The notes under the pieces: generated by a model
Database searches by the model: none
What the model was told of the DNA's origin: nothing
What the model saw: only the letters and a program-made list of their open reading frames with translations
Translations under genes and position numbers: made by a program
Part shown: piece by piece, positions 23,523-34,391 of the stretch
Layout of the letters: each line of letters begins with the position of its first letter
How positions within the stretch are numbered: the stretch's first letter is position 1
Source of the DNA: Laburnicola sp. R22_1
Taxonomy: Eukaryota; Ascomycota; Dothideomycetes; Pleosporales; Didymosphaeriaceae
DNA length: 64,000 bases
NCBI GenBank assembly: GCA_014281115.1
Contig: JACONQ010000012.1
Coordinates: forward strand, 2,170,001-2,234,000
Reading direction: 5' to 3'

Positions 23523-25900
23523 CTAGAACGTCATGCCTAATTCAGTTCCATCAAACGCCATTCCGTCCCATCCCAACCCCGAAGCCCCCATCGCAGTACT
23601 CCATCCCATGTCCAAAGGCAGAAAGCCGGACCACAATGCCGACTCATCCATGGGCCTAATCCCTGACCCATTGATTGCAAAATCTCCAACAGCACTCAGA
23701 TCCGTCCACCCAAAGTCGCCCATATGCTCCGTCATAACCGGACTCTCGGCCGCATTGACATTCCCCACCTGCGAGGGCGACGACCCGGAAACGCCACCGG
23801 CGGCCGGTAGAGGGTAGTTGTTGTTGTTGTTGGTGTCGACAGAGTGGCTGGCCACATGAGTACCCGGGTGCAGGAAAGATGCGCCGCCAGACTTGTCCTT
23901 GCGAGGCGCTTTGGCCCACAAGAGACGGAGAAGTTGGCTGTAGCGGCTACCGGGATGCTGGATGCCGCCACCGGCGCCTACACTGCTGCGCTGTAAGCGG
24001 TTGATGGTTTCGTTGATCATGGCGCGGATCGGTCGGTCTTCCTCGTTGCTTATTACGCCGGTGCAACGCGCGCGGTAAAGGAACACGCCGGCATAGACCA
24101 GGTAGAGATAATAGCGCAGGGGCATGTAGCGTAGCGATTTTTCGGGGTCCACAAAGTTGTTGGCTGTGGCCAAGATGGCTTTAGCTGCATCGAGGCCTTC
24201 GTAAATGAACCGCGCATCACCAACAGCTCCGACATTATTAACGAAGACGCGTCGTGGAACCTGCATTCTCGATCCGGAAATTCCGGTATTTCCAGCAGAT
24301 ATTGCTGGCTCGGAGGAGCCATTAGTGGAAGGCAGCGCGCGCAGAATCGTAGCTTGAAACGCGAAGGCGTTAATGTAAAGCCGGAGATAGTCATACGAGA
24401 TGAGCAGACAGGCTTTGAGAGGGGGAGAACATGTTAGCGTTCCCCACACACTTTTCCAGCCGTAGATTGCGGAGCGAAAGTCATCGATGAATTTGATGTA
24501 ACTGCCGCTCATGTGAGCCCGGAAACTGGATCCAGGATTTGAATAGAGGACGTCGTGAACATTGCTGAACAGCTGCGTAAGCTCCAGGTTGGCTATCATG
24601 GTAAGCTAAAAGAACAAAGTGAATAGAGAAGACCATAATTACCTTGGAAAATACTTGCGTAATCCTCTTGATTTGGGCTTTTGGGTATCAACGAAGGATA
24701 GTCCTCACGGCGGAGTGTTGTGAGTGGCCCTGGTCCTCTAGACCAGAAGGCCTTCCCTATCCGTATGGAGATGTGCCGATCTGAAACATAGGCGCATGTC
24801 CATAATAGTCGCTTCCGGCTGTGGTCTGGGTCTTTTTCTTGGTCTATGAACCTGAAGGAGAACTTGTCCAAGGCGAGGAAGTAAGCTATGCGCAAGGCCA
24901 AACCAACATGCATCCAGCTCTCTTTATCTTCTTCACCTTTACCAACCTTCCCAGAGCCTCTTTGTGTGTAAGGGGCCCACTCGGCGAGGATCAGGAGAGC
25001 TTCCACTGCCTCGAGACCTGCATCGCCTCCGGCAGCCAAGGCGGAAACTAGGCTCTTCATGTGCGAGGAAGTTTGTTCGAAAATATGAGGCTGTTCTACT
25101 AGGTCTTTGGATGCGATGACAAATATTGCCGTCAAGAGATGAGGCTCGTTCTTCGCGTTGTGAGCTAGCCTGGCGGTGTCGAATGTCTCCACTGGAGCTA
25201 TTGGGTAGTACGGGTGATACAGTTCATGATATCGCGCAAGCAAATTATGCACTGTCGGCAACGCCAGGGCCCCTCCGTCAAGCAAAGGATATCCGTAGGC
25301 GAAAGAAAGCGGTTTTTGCACTGGTGGCATGGAGGGCTGCAGTCCCACTGGAGCATTGTTATTGGACGCATTCTCCCCCGAGCTGGATTCCGCAACCCTC
25401 GCGAGTATCCCTAGAGCGTCGGATGGATTTTGTAGACTAGGAAAAGTGCTCTCATCCGACGTCGATGTTTCAGACCTTGGCAGCTGATGGTCTGGTCCTT
25501 GTTGCTGGATGCCGGAATCAGACGAGGCCCATGGTGCAGTCCCAACATTTCCAAGAGGAAAGCTTCCCTCTCCTTGGTTGTAAGTTCCTAGGGAAGAAAG
25601 CACGCCTTCATCAACTGTCTTCCGACGCACTCTTCTACCGCCACGATTGCTACCACCCAGCACGCATTCGAGATTGTCGCGCTTACAGCGCAGACACGGC
25701 ACCGTACCGTCGCTGTCTCTTTACTCGGCCTATCAGTATACAACAAAAAGTGTGGGGTAACTAGACGAATCGTACAAAAGACATCGGCTCTTCCTCTTGC
25801 GACAGTGCAGACATGCCTGGTGCGCTCTTTTAACCTTGGACGGTTCGTCAGCGCCCGCAGCGGCCTTTGGCTGCGGCTGTGGGGTAGTTGTCGACTCCAT
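23523..25900 (-). CDS. Zn2Cys6 fungal-specific transcription factor
   Basis: Three exons, 25776-25900, 24643-25712 and 23523-24592, give about 754 residues. The binuclear zinc cluster is split by the first intron: CLHCRKRKSRC before it and CLRCKRDNLEC after it, the spliced join supplying the loop LFDGTVP. The middle region (about residues 190-450: YHELYHPYYPIAP, RLLWTCAYVSDRHISIRIG, DYASIFQANLELTQLFSN across the second intron) is the fungal_trans regulatory domain. The C-terminus is low-complexity with an Asn run (about 23817-23832) and an acidic, aromatic tail typical of activation regions. The target pathway cannot be told from sequence, and no metabolic cluster adjoins it. Introns are 63 and 50 nt with clean GT...AG ends. 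Confidence 0.88.
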
Positions 25901-27403
25901 CCGGTCATTCTGCCCAGTAGATAGCTACCGTGTTGTGGAAGCGGACCGGAGATGAAGTCTTGTCGGCGTTTGACGTCGGAACCCGAGCGGCGAGTCCACG
26001 TCCCGTTCCTATCCAGTACAGTGTGCGCTGTGTCAGCCCGGGATAAGCAATGCCGAGACGGACTGTACTCAAACTTTTGCCCTAGCTGCAGGTCGATTGC
26101 TACTGGCCGGAGCGTCGAGTGCACTGTATTCATCAATATCCGTACGGTGCTGCAGCTGTGGGCAAGCTTGCGAAACGGGCAGAGCCTTCAGTCGAACATG
26201 TGGGCAGACGGTGGCCTCGGGACGGAAGCGCTCGGACGGTCGGCCGGCATTTGGCGGCTAGCGTACAGCTTTGCCCGATATACACATGTACACTCTTTCG
26301 AGGCCATACATACAATGCATGAACCTACCGAACAGTAGTGTGTGCCTCTTCTGAGCTTCGCCTTGGGCAGACGAATGTGTAGCTGCTTAGGGCTGGCACC
26401 GTCGAGTCAGGTCAGCATGTTGCTCGTGTTTCGGAAGTCCCGCGTTCTGCAGCCGATTCAGGAGACAGAGGGCTGTCGTGACGTATAGCGAAGTGCACGA
26501 CGTGCAACCATGTGGCTTGCTGTGGTCTCTGCAAAAGCACTCGAGGCCATACCATACTGGCACAGCTATCCGTTCACGAGGGGAGGCGGTGGTCGACGTT
26601 GCCCAGTGGACGTCACGCGACGCTTGCCCCCTTGCTGGCGAAAGCGGCTCGCTAAAAGCTAGGGCCATCGCCTCGACTCGGTAATTCTTAAAGATGCCCA
26701 CAGGTCACTCACACTCACAGACTGTACCGTGTTTCCAACGGTGCGACCGGTCGAGGCTTGCACTCTTATCGCGACTCCTCGGTACGTGCTGCACGACAGA
26801 TTGCTTGCTCCCCGCGACTGCCTCTTCCCGCCAGTTGCCCCGTTGCCTGGCAGCCAGTGGCGACGTTTCTGGGCTTGTCCAAAGTGGAAGGTCGTTGTGT
26901 GATCAGGCTACCACCGTGTTTCTTCCCCAGCGACCGGGAGCTGGCCGGCGATATTCGTCAGTCAAGGCTGCCGATAAGCCTTGTATCCAGGGCATGGTGG
27001 CCGCTTCGAGCCGTGATCGCCAGGGAAGGCAGCCAGTGAACATGCACATCCCCCGCCCGCATGGAACCAGACGCAGGTAGTAGCCGAGCTTAGGGCCGGT
27101 CTGGACGAATACATTGCTCTCTATACATCGGCCGCGTATATTAAATCACAACGAGATACCACTTGGCTGGCTTTGAGCTTCCCCAATGGAGCCATTGCCC
27201 GTGAATCATTAACTTGTTACTGGCAGGTGCAAAGACGCCCGAGGCTCCGGGTTGATGTACGTCTTGACCATCACCCGTAGCTACTATCGTTCTTCCTAGC
27301 TCTCCCCGCACGCTGTCGCAATGGAGGCAGATATAAAGACTGCTCCTTGTCTCCCCAACCATCTCTGCACCCCCTTCTCTTCCTCCACTCTGCCTGTTCC
27401 ACC
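25901..27403. other. Intergenic
   Basis: About 1.5 kb between the divergent Zn2Cys6 gene and the carboxypeptidase gene. It contains the mini-element at about 26017-26087. Several 60-180 codon frames exist on both strands without domains; I take them as chance. The last 100 bases are a pyrimidine-rich promoter and leader with a possible TATA-like word (atataaag) near 27332. Confidence 0.45.
26017..26087. repeat. Second mini-element of the Tc1/mariner-like family
   Basis: Reads TACAGTG (left tip, internally deleted), then TGTGTCAGCCCGGGATAAGC, then the right-hand inverse TACTCAAACTTTTGCCCTAG. Same organisation as the copy at 2622-2705. Confidence 0.5.
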
Positions 27404-28735
27404 ATGAAGTTTCTCGCCATTGCTTTGGCTTCGTTGGGCCTGGTTTCTGCCGTAGCCGTCGACAACAAGGTCAGCTACGATGGCTGGAAGGTCTTCCGCG
27501 TCACCGTTGGTAAAGAGTCAGCCAAGCTCGGTTCTGTGATGGAGAAGCTTCAGCTGCAAGCATGGAAGGGCCAGGTCGAAACCAGCAAGGTTGTTGATGT
27601 TGCTGTACCTCCTGCTCAAGTTCTCGAATTCGAGGCCTCTGTCCAAGGTCTTAGTACCACGGTCATGCATGAGGATCTCGGCGCTTCGATCGCTCAGGAA
27701 GAGGTTTTCGAAACATATGCCTGTATTTACCCTTGAGCCCGGATACAATATCAGCAAAGCGCTAACACTATATCAGCTGGCTTCTCTACCTCCGCCGCCG
27801 CCGCCGCACCCAATGCCACCTGGTTCAACGCCTACCACTCAATGGCGGAGCACACGGCATGGCTGAAGGACCTAGCTGCCAGCTACCCCAACAATGCGGA
27901 GATCTTTACGGCAGGCAAATCCCTCGAGGGACGCGATATCCTCGGCATTCACATCTGGGGAAGTGGAGGGAAAGGCTCCCAGAAAGCCATAGTCTGGCAC
28001 GGCACTGTACACGCACGCGAGTGGATCACCACTATGACCGTGGAATATGCCGCATACCAGCTTCTCACTTCGACCAACGCCGATGACCAGTCCTTCAAGA
28101 ACAAGTACGATTTCTACATCATGCCAATCGTGAACCCCGATGGTTTCATCTACAGCCAGACGCGAGACCGATTGTGGCGCAAGAACCGAAAGGCCATCTC
28201 GACCTCCTCTTGCGTAGGAACGGACATCAACCGAAACTGGCCGAACAACTGGGCGCAGCGCGCTGGAGCCTCGACGAATCCTTGCTCTGAGTTATACAAG
28301 GGCCAAGCCGCTGGAGACACCACTGAGAACAAGGTACTGAGGGCTCACCTTGACGGCCTTGCTGCCGGCAAGGGAGTGCAGCTATACATGGACATCCACT
28401 CTTACAGCCAACTTTGGATGTACCCCTATGGCTACACCTGCACTGGCACTCTCCCTTCAGCTTCTACCTACGAGAGCCTCACTGCGGGTGCGATGGCCGC
28501 AGTCAAGGCTGTGCACGGTACTACGTTCAGAGGCGGCCCTATCTGCAGCACGATCTACCAAGTCTCGGGCTCCTCGGTCGACTACGCGTTTGAGAACTCG
28601 AAGGTGAAGTACTCGATGACTATTGAGCTTCGCGACAGGGGCACTTACGGATTCATTCTACCCGCTTCCCAGATCATACCCACAGGCGAGGAGACATGGG
28701 CTGGACTGGCCTACCTGCTCAAGAACATGGTCTAG
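27404..28735 (+). CDS. Secreted M14A metallocarboxypeptidase (carboxypeptidase A-like)
   Basis: Zinc exopeptidase removing C-terminal residues from peptides outside the cell. Two exons, 27404-27722 and 27777-28735, with a 54-nt intron (branch GCTAAC), give 425 residues. A signal peptide (MKFLAIALASLGLVSAVAVD) is followed by an M14 activation propeptide to about residue 105, then the catalytic domain. Zinc ligands are His and Glu in WHGTVHAREW and the His in DIHSYSQ. Substrate-binding NPDGF and DINRNW (Asn-Arg of the carboxylate pocket) and the catalytic Glu in TIELRDRG are all present, so the enzyme should be active. The length is normal for the family. The 3' untranslated region carries a tandem duplication (listed separately). 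Confidence 0.95.
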
Positions 28736-28762
28736 GTTCCAGATGCGGGGTAGAGGAGTTTT

Positions 28763-28932
28763 GGTGGTGTATATAGTTGGATGTATAGAACTATGTACGG
28801 TGTACGCGTAATGAGATATGAAGATTTTGACGACGTAGGTCCCGCACGCGCGGTGGTGGAGTTGTGGTGGAGTATATAGTTAGGTGTATAGAACTATGTA
28901 CGCATAATGAGATACGAAGTTTTGAAGACGTA
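28763..28932. repeat. Imperfect direct repeat downstream of the carboxypeptidase gene
   Basis: Two units, about 28763-28838 and 28866-28932, share GTATATAGTT[G/A]G[A/G]TGTATAG, then AACTATGTACG and (T/C)AATGAGATA(T/C)GAAG. The second has a small deletion. It probably arose by local duplication in the 3' untranslated region. Confidence 0.75.
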
Positions 28933-29074
28933 CTTCGTTTTGTTTTCAACAGCAGTCACCACAGCAGACTTCCCCACAAACCATCACGTCATCACTCCAC
29001 ACGCAACAGCAACCGACCAATCAGCCCCGCCACATTAACCTCTACCTCTCAAACCACCTCCCTCTTCCACAACA

Positions 29075-29526
29075 ATGGCATCTTCAGACGAACTCGCCAA
29101 CCTGGCCACCCCGCCGGCATGCATAGCAGACTTTTGCCTCATCCCAATCGGCACGCCGGCAGCATCCGTGTCCAAAGAAGTGGCCGAGGTGCAGCGCTTG
29201 CTCAAGAAGAGTGGCCTGGAGTACTCGATGCACTCGGCGGGGACTACTGTTGGTGAGTCCAACCCGTCTCATCCAACCTCTCCTTTGTCGCTATAGAGAA
29301 CGGGAGAAGGAGTCAATGCGCGATGGAGATTGGGCTGACGGCTTCGGCAGAGGGCTCTTGGGACGAAGTCATGAAAGTCATCGGGCAATGCCACGCTATG
29401 CTGCATGCGAACGGCGTGGTGAGGATCCAGAGCGATATCAGGGTTGGCACGAGGACGGATAAAAAGCAAGGGTTCAAGGATAAAGTTGCTGCTGTGGAGA
29501 AGTTGTTGGAGGGTGACGGAGCATGA
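29075..29526 (+). CDS. ECM15: Ecm15-like thiamine-binding-fold protein (UPF0045/MTH1187 family)
   Basis: Small ferredoxin-like-fold protein related to yeast Ecm15. Two exons, 29075-29252 and 29351-29526, with a 98-nt intron, give 117 residues. Family features are ADFCLIPIGTPAASVSKEVA near the N-terminus, a helix ending LLKKSGLEYSMHSAGTTV with the splice junction directly after it, EGSWDEVMKVIGQCHAML, then VRIQSDIRVGTRTDK. Bacterial and archaeal relatives bind thiamine-like ligands; the yeast function is unclear, so none is claimed here. The start follows an A-rich leader. Confidence 0.85.
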
Positions 29527-30641
29527 AAGGCTCTGCAGGCCTCTCTTTCGACATGCAGCTCAAGACGGTGGTACTTCAGAGTGGCTATCGGACGATAGAC
29601 GTTAGCAGGTCCGAAGGGAGTGATGGAGAGGATCTGGAAACAGGATTATGATGATTGGCGAAGGGTACTTGTTTTATCCATGGATGGTTTTCATGCTGAG
29701 ATTCAAGTGTTTCACGAGACCCTTGTACTGTTGACATGACGCCAAACGCGTCGGAACCGTCAAACAACAACAACAACAACAACAACGACACGGCAGCAGC
29801 ACCCACGATCCCTAGACACCAAAACAAAGCCGTTAGGTTACGTATGTACGTGGACAAGCGCTCCCCGCAAGCGCGACGTTATGATGTGCCCGCCAACCGT
29901 CACTCGTGAGTCACAGCTGGATATACAAAGTATCCCCCTTTTCTGCTATTCGCTGCTTCTCTACTCGACTTGCAAAATGCGGGGATGGGTTGGTGCAGAG
30001 GGAGGGTTGTGAGCGGTTTGCGGCACGTGGAGGGAGGGCGACGGGGATGCGCGTGCGGGAGATTAAGGAGATGCTTGCCGAACTGGGCTGTTGATGTTTT
30101 GGCGGATAGGCAGGAAAAAAAAAGGCAAGGGGAAGAAATGCGGACGATGGGCTGCTTGCTCTTGGTTTGGCATGTAGGAGCGCCTTCTCTTCCACTACTG
30201 TTGAAGACTGTTGAATCCCGCTTTTCGTGAATCCGCTGACGAAATTCTCGCCCAGCCAAGTCCGCATCGGCACAAGCCTTCAGCGTGGTTCGCGAAAAAA
30301 GTTCGGACCCACTCGTCCGAGGCTGCGCTGCACTCCCGCATCATCGCGAATCCTGCCTTCCCTCCCTCTCTCACACCACCATCACCCATCACCCGCCGCC
30401 GCCCCTCCCGACTGCCCATCGCCCGCCTTATTCCTCCGCCCCATCGCACGCTCGCGCGCGCAATTGTCTGCTCACACGACAGTGCACGGCCAAGACCCGT
30501 TCACGCGGCCACCCAGAAGGAATGCACGCGACCCCGACCTCACAAGCCAAACCTCGCAGCATTCGCATCGCCCATCGCTAGACGGCCCAACGCCCCGCAG
30601 CGACAGACAAGTTACCTCAACGAGCGCGCACCACGGACAGC
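29527..30641. other. Intergenic with CAA microsatellite and MDM34 promoter
   Basis: Holds a (CAA)n tract at about 29763-29787. From 30230 on it is a C-rich promoter and leader for MDM34. Long overlapping frames there lack domains and are ignored. Confidence 0.45.
29763..29787. repeat. (CAA)n microsatellite
   Basis: About eight CAA triplets in the interval upstream of MDM34. Confidence 0.85.
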
Positions 30642-32456
30642 ATGGCCTTCAACTTCAACTGGTCGCCGCTCATCGCGGATACGTCCAGGGCGCGCGACAT
30701 GCTGACGACGGCCCTGAACAAGTCGCCCAAGCCGCCCATCATCGTCGACGACATCATCGTCACCGAGCTGAACCTGGGCTCCACCCCGCCCGAGCTGGAG
30801 ATCCTCGAGATTGGCGACCTGGCCGAGGACCGCTTCCGGGGCATCTTCAAGATGACCTACACGGGCGACGCCTTTCTGACGCTGAAAACAAAGGTCCAGG
30901 CGAACCCGCTGAATACCTACCTCTCCACGAAGCCCGACTTCGCCTCGCCACAGCCGCTCGCCGCTTCGGCCGGCTTGACCATACCGCTGCAGATTACATT
31001 ATCGGACATACGGCTGTCTGGCTTTGTCATATTGGTATTTTCAAAACAGAAGGGTGTCACGCTGGTATTTCGTAACGACCCGCTGGAGTCGCTGAAGGTT
31101 TCTTCGACCTTCGATACGATACCCTTTATCAAAGATTATTTGCAGAAGGAAATTGAAGGCCAGTTGCGCGTACTGTTCATGGAGGATCTGCCGGCTATTA
31201 TTCATCGATTATCACTGCGACTATGGTCGCCTGAGTTCCAAGAGCTTGAGTCAGAGACGGAAGAACGACTGGACAGCTCAAAGGATACCACCGCTCCCAT
31301 CGACCCTCTATCAAGCCCGCCACAGGATGCCGTCGACGAGTTCGGCAACCCCATCGATGCGACGCAGATGGCCACGCTCTCGCTCGACTCTACATCGGAG
31401 ATACACGCATCCTTCTCACAGAAGAACATGCTACGTCTAGCGGCACTATCCGAGTCGCAGCGTACCTTGTCGCTCTTCACCCCGGGCATCCGTGAAGCCG
31501 TGTTCCGCGCCTGGGCAAGCAACTCCGACCGTCCCGAATTCGGCACCGCAACGCCAGCGCTCACGCAATCTAGTTTGTCTAGAATACAGTCTACTTTCGC
31601 CAGTGTCAAATCCAATGCTTCATCTGTTGCTTCGGGCAGCACAGGTCAAGACACGCTGATCTCACGGCCCACCCTCTCCTCGAACTGCTCCGCTGCAGCA
31701 GGTCTGAGCCTCGGCGCCAACCGGTCTCGCGGCCACCAAATGCGCAAGCGAAAGAAGCGGGTGGTGGATTTGCGAAAGAACCGGGACGGTGAAGAATCCT
31801 CCGCCATCTCAACCGAGGCAAACACTCCGCTCCTAAGCACCAACGTATCAGAAACCGCAAGCGTCATGCCCGAAGCGCAGGAGCGGGAAGAAGAAGCCGT
31901 CCCTACACCGAAGAGTCCTAGCAAACCGAGCCTCCGCTTCGAAGGTAGACACGGAGGCGCGGACCTTGGCGAGCCTAGCAGACTTGCAGAACAAACAGCT
32001 TCGACCGACGGCTTACTCCCTGCCGCGCCAATCCTCACCGAACCACCGAAGCCGAAGCAAAAGGCCAGCGCGCCCCTCCACCTCACAGAACCTGTTGAAA
32101 AGGAGAAGCGCTCCTCATCCAGAAGACCACCACTTTCGCACAATCGCCTCCGCTCCACACAACAAGCCTCGTCTCCCCTCCTCCGCTCCCTCTCCTTCGA
32201 CAAGGTATCGACTCTCTCAGCTGCACACAAGCACCCTCTCTCGCCCTCGTACCCTGAAAGCACGACAAGTAGCTCCGGCGGCATTCTCGAGCAAGCCTGG
32301 ATGCTCAAGATGGCACAGGAAATCGCGAGAAAGGTGCACGAGGAGAAGAGAGACCGGAGCCCGGTGGACCAGAGTTCGTCGAAGGTGCCTTATGATAATA
32401 GGGGTCGTTGGACGGGCGCTGAGGAGATGGATGCGCCGCCTGCATATGTTGCGTAG
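30642..32456 (+). CDS. MDM34: Mdm34, ERMES complex subunit
   Basis: Subunit of the ER-mitochondria encounter structure, acting with Mmm1, Mdm10 and Mdm12 in phospholipid exchange and mitochondrial morphology at the outer mitochondrial membrane. Single exon of 604 residues. The N-terminal ~195 residues form the SMP lipid-transfer domain: [53 protein letters not shown] and [18 protein letters not shown] are family signatures. The central region has the conserved basic motif [16 protein letters not shown] (about residues 365-380). The C-terminal third is low-complexity and phospho-site rich. Length and start match fungal orthologues. Confidence 0.96.
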   Translation: MAFNFNWSPLIADTSRARDMLTTALNKSPKPPIIVDDIIVTELNLGSTPPELEILEIGDLAEDRFRGIFKMTYTGDAFLTLKTKVQANPLNTYLSTKPDFASPQPLAASAGLTIPLQITLSDIRLSGFVILVFSKQKGVTLVFRNDPLESLKVSSTFDTIPFIKDYLQKEIEGQLRVLFMEDLPAIIHRLSLRLWSPEFQELESETEERLDSSKDTTAPIDPLSSPPQDAVDEFGNPIDATQMATLSLDSTSEIHASFSQKNMLRLAALSESQRTLSLFTPGIREAVFRAWASNSDRPEFGTATPALTQSSLSRIQSTFASVKSNASSVASGSTGQDTLISRPTLSSNCSAAAGLSLGANRSRGHQMRKRKKRVVDLRKNRDGEESSAISTEANTPLLSTNVSETASVMPEAQEREEEAVPTPKSPSKPSLRFEGRHGGADLGEPSRLAEQTASTDGLLPAAPILTEPPKPKQKASAPLHLTEPVEKEKRSSSRRPPLSHNRLRSTQQASSPLLRSLSFDKVSTLSAAHKHPLSPSYPESTTSSSGGILEQAWMLKMAQEIARKVHEEKRDRSPVDQSSSKVPYDNRGRWTGAEEMDAPPAYVA

Positions 32457-32949
32457 GGTCGAGTGTGGAAAGAGGTACTGACGAGGTTACGAGTAATGCA
32501 TTTACGACGGCGTATTTTTTGCTCATGGGGTTTGTCACTCGCTTTTTTCCTGCTTTGTCTATTTTTTCCTTTTCCTTTTGCTTGAGCGGGGTGGGGGTGT
32601 GTACCAAAAGTCTGCTATTTCGAGCGTCGCGTAATCAGATCGCCGCGCCATCTTTGTCGTAATTGTAGATGTGTAGAGAGCGTGTAGAATACCAGCAGTT
32701 GGGGTTGGAGGGGAGAAGGTAGAGATGGGGGTGGGTGTATATATTGACCGGAGATCTACGTCGGGTAGATTGGGGTTACGCTTAGCAGGGTGGAAAAGCG
32801 TATACCCCTTTGTTGAGTATCAGCATAGCGGCGTTTAGAAGATAGATAATGGCACGCGTTGTTGGTTAGGCTGATGCTCCTATTGCTGTGAGGTATGTAT
32901 GTTCTGTTGATGGAGTAATCTGATTGATTGATATATTCTCCCACATATA
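32457..32949. other. Intergenic
   Basis: T-rich 3' region of MDM34 and the end of the putative secreted-protein gene. No further gene seen. Confidence 0.4.
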
Positions 32950-32989
32950 TGCATCCTTTATCCACACGCCTTCGCTCCAAAGTCTTCTC

Positions 32990-33493
32990 GCCTTTCCTTT
33001 TCCTCCCCAAAGAATAACGTGGCCTGTACCATCCCGCACACCACACCCTCCCTCTGCGGCCCTCCTGAATTGAACAATTCGCCGCTTCTACCACCAGTTA
33101 GCACACAACGTAATCCCATCACAAAAAGCACGAGGGGAATCGGAAACTCACCACACTCGGTAAACGCCTGACTCTGACACGCACTCGGCGGGGTCGTCTC
33201 GGTAAATAGTGGACATGTCAGCAACACTTGTATGTCATCAAAACCCCAACCAAACAGGAAGAAGCAGAGAAGAGAAAAACCCCACCATTCGGCGCCGGAT
33301 CCCTACATTTGTCCAACCCCTCCGTCATGGCGCATGTCGCCCATGCTTCCTCGCTCTTGCACGTCGCACCGGGGTAGCAGGAATATGCGCCGGGGGGGGC
33401 GCTGGACGAGCATACCCAGCGCTTGTGCCGCGCGTGCGGGGACGCGGTTGTGAGAGCGAGGAGGAGGGAGAGGGGGACGAGGGGGTGCGGCAC
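32990..33493 (-). CDS. Putative small secreted cysteine-rich protein (model incomplete)
   Basis: A frame on the minus strand reads as a hydrophobic leader (PLVPLSLLLALTTASPHA) followed by a cysteine-rich stretch, CSSSAPPGAYSCYPGATC, then WATCAMTEGLDKC. A GTGGGG...ACAAG intron (about 33228-33282) would join DPAPN to VLLTCPLFTETTPPSACQSQ, and a second intron (GTGAGT...GGTAG, branch GCTAAC) would lead into CEAANCSIQEGR. The pattern fits secreted fungal effector-like or cell-wall proteins. The leader frame begins at GTG 33493 with no in-frame ATG back to a TAA about 130 bases upstream, so the true start must be in an upstream exon or the gene is broken. The 3' end is also uncertain. Confidence 0.35.
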
Positions 33494-33499
33494 ATGTTT

Positions 33500-34391
33500 G
33501 TCGTGGATGGATGGGAGGTAGCTGTAGAAGAAAGAGGGTTGGGAATGTTTGGTTGTCTTGGACTGTGAATGTATGTTGGTTGAGAAACTTGAGATGGCTA
33601 ACCCACCAGCTAGTTAGACCGACGCCTTGCTCTCGATATATTATATACGTGCATCCCTCGCTGTGGTACAACTCTCCTTGAAAAACACAAAGCCGACAAG
33701 TCTCGTCTCGGGACTGACCACGACCACCGGCGTAGGGCTACTCACGTCACAAACGTCCCGTCCCGTCCTGCACGGCGAAGATCAAAATATACCCATATTA
33801 TTTTCATTCCACGGATCTACACTCCGAAAGACATCGCTATTACCGTATCCAAACGACCATGACCGTCAACGCCTACCACCAGGGCTTCTTCTAGCCATCG
33901 AGACTCCAATAATTTCTCGCTGCAGTGCAAATGACCGCCCTGGCAATGCTGGAATCCTGGGTAGACCAGGTACGCGCCAATAGCAGTCCGTAACCAACCC
34001 TCTCTCTCCTTGTACGCAACCGAAGGCTTCAAAATCTGCTCCGAACCATCCCAAGGATGTAGCACTGAGCGACCAAACTCCAAAGATATGCAGGGTATCG
34101 ATGCTCAAAAGAATCCAAGAAAAGAAGACTGAATCAAATGTTCCATGCAGCAACTACAATTTCTGCTCCTTTTTACGGGTGTGTGCAATGTTTGGCAGCA
34201 GCTCCACCGAGGAACGAATGGTTGAAAAGAAGAAAAGAAAGGGGTGAGATCGCTGCACTGTAGAGTTAGGTGTGACGAAGAAAGGCGCAACATAAGACCT
34301 ATCACGTCTGCCCCAGTACTGATAACCACTCCGAAAGTTGTTTTGGTCGAGACCGGACAGTGTCGGTGCACATAGGTACCGGTTCTACAAG
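33500..34391. other. Intergenic
   Basis: Mixed composition. Short frames on both strands lack domains. It contains the 3' region of the Red1-like gene and probably the 5' region of the putative secreted-protein gene. Confidence 0.4.

Noticed and set aside
26100..27080. Several 60-130 codon frames between the Zn2Cys6 and carboxypeptidase genes
   Set aside because: No domains, conflicting strands, no splice-supported extension.
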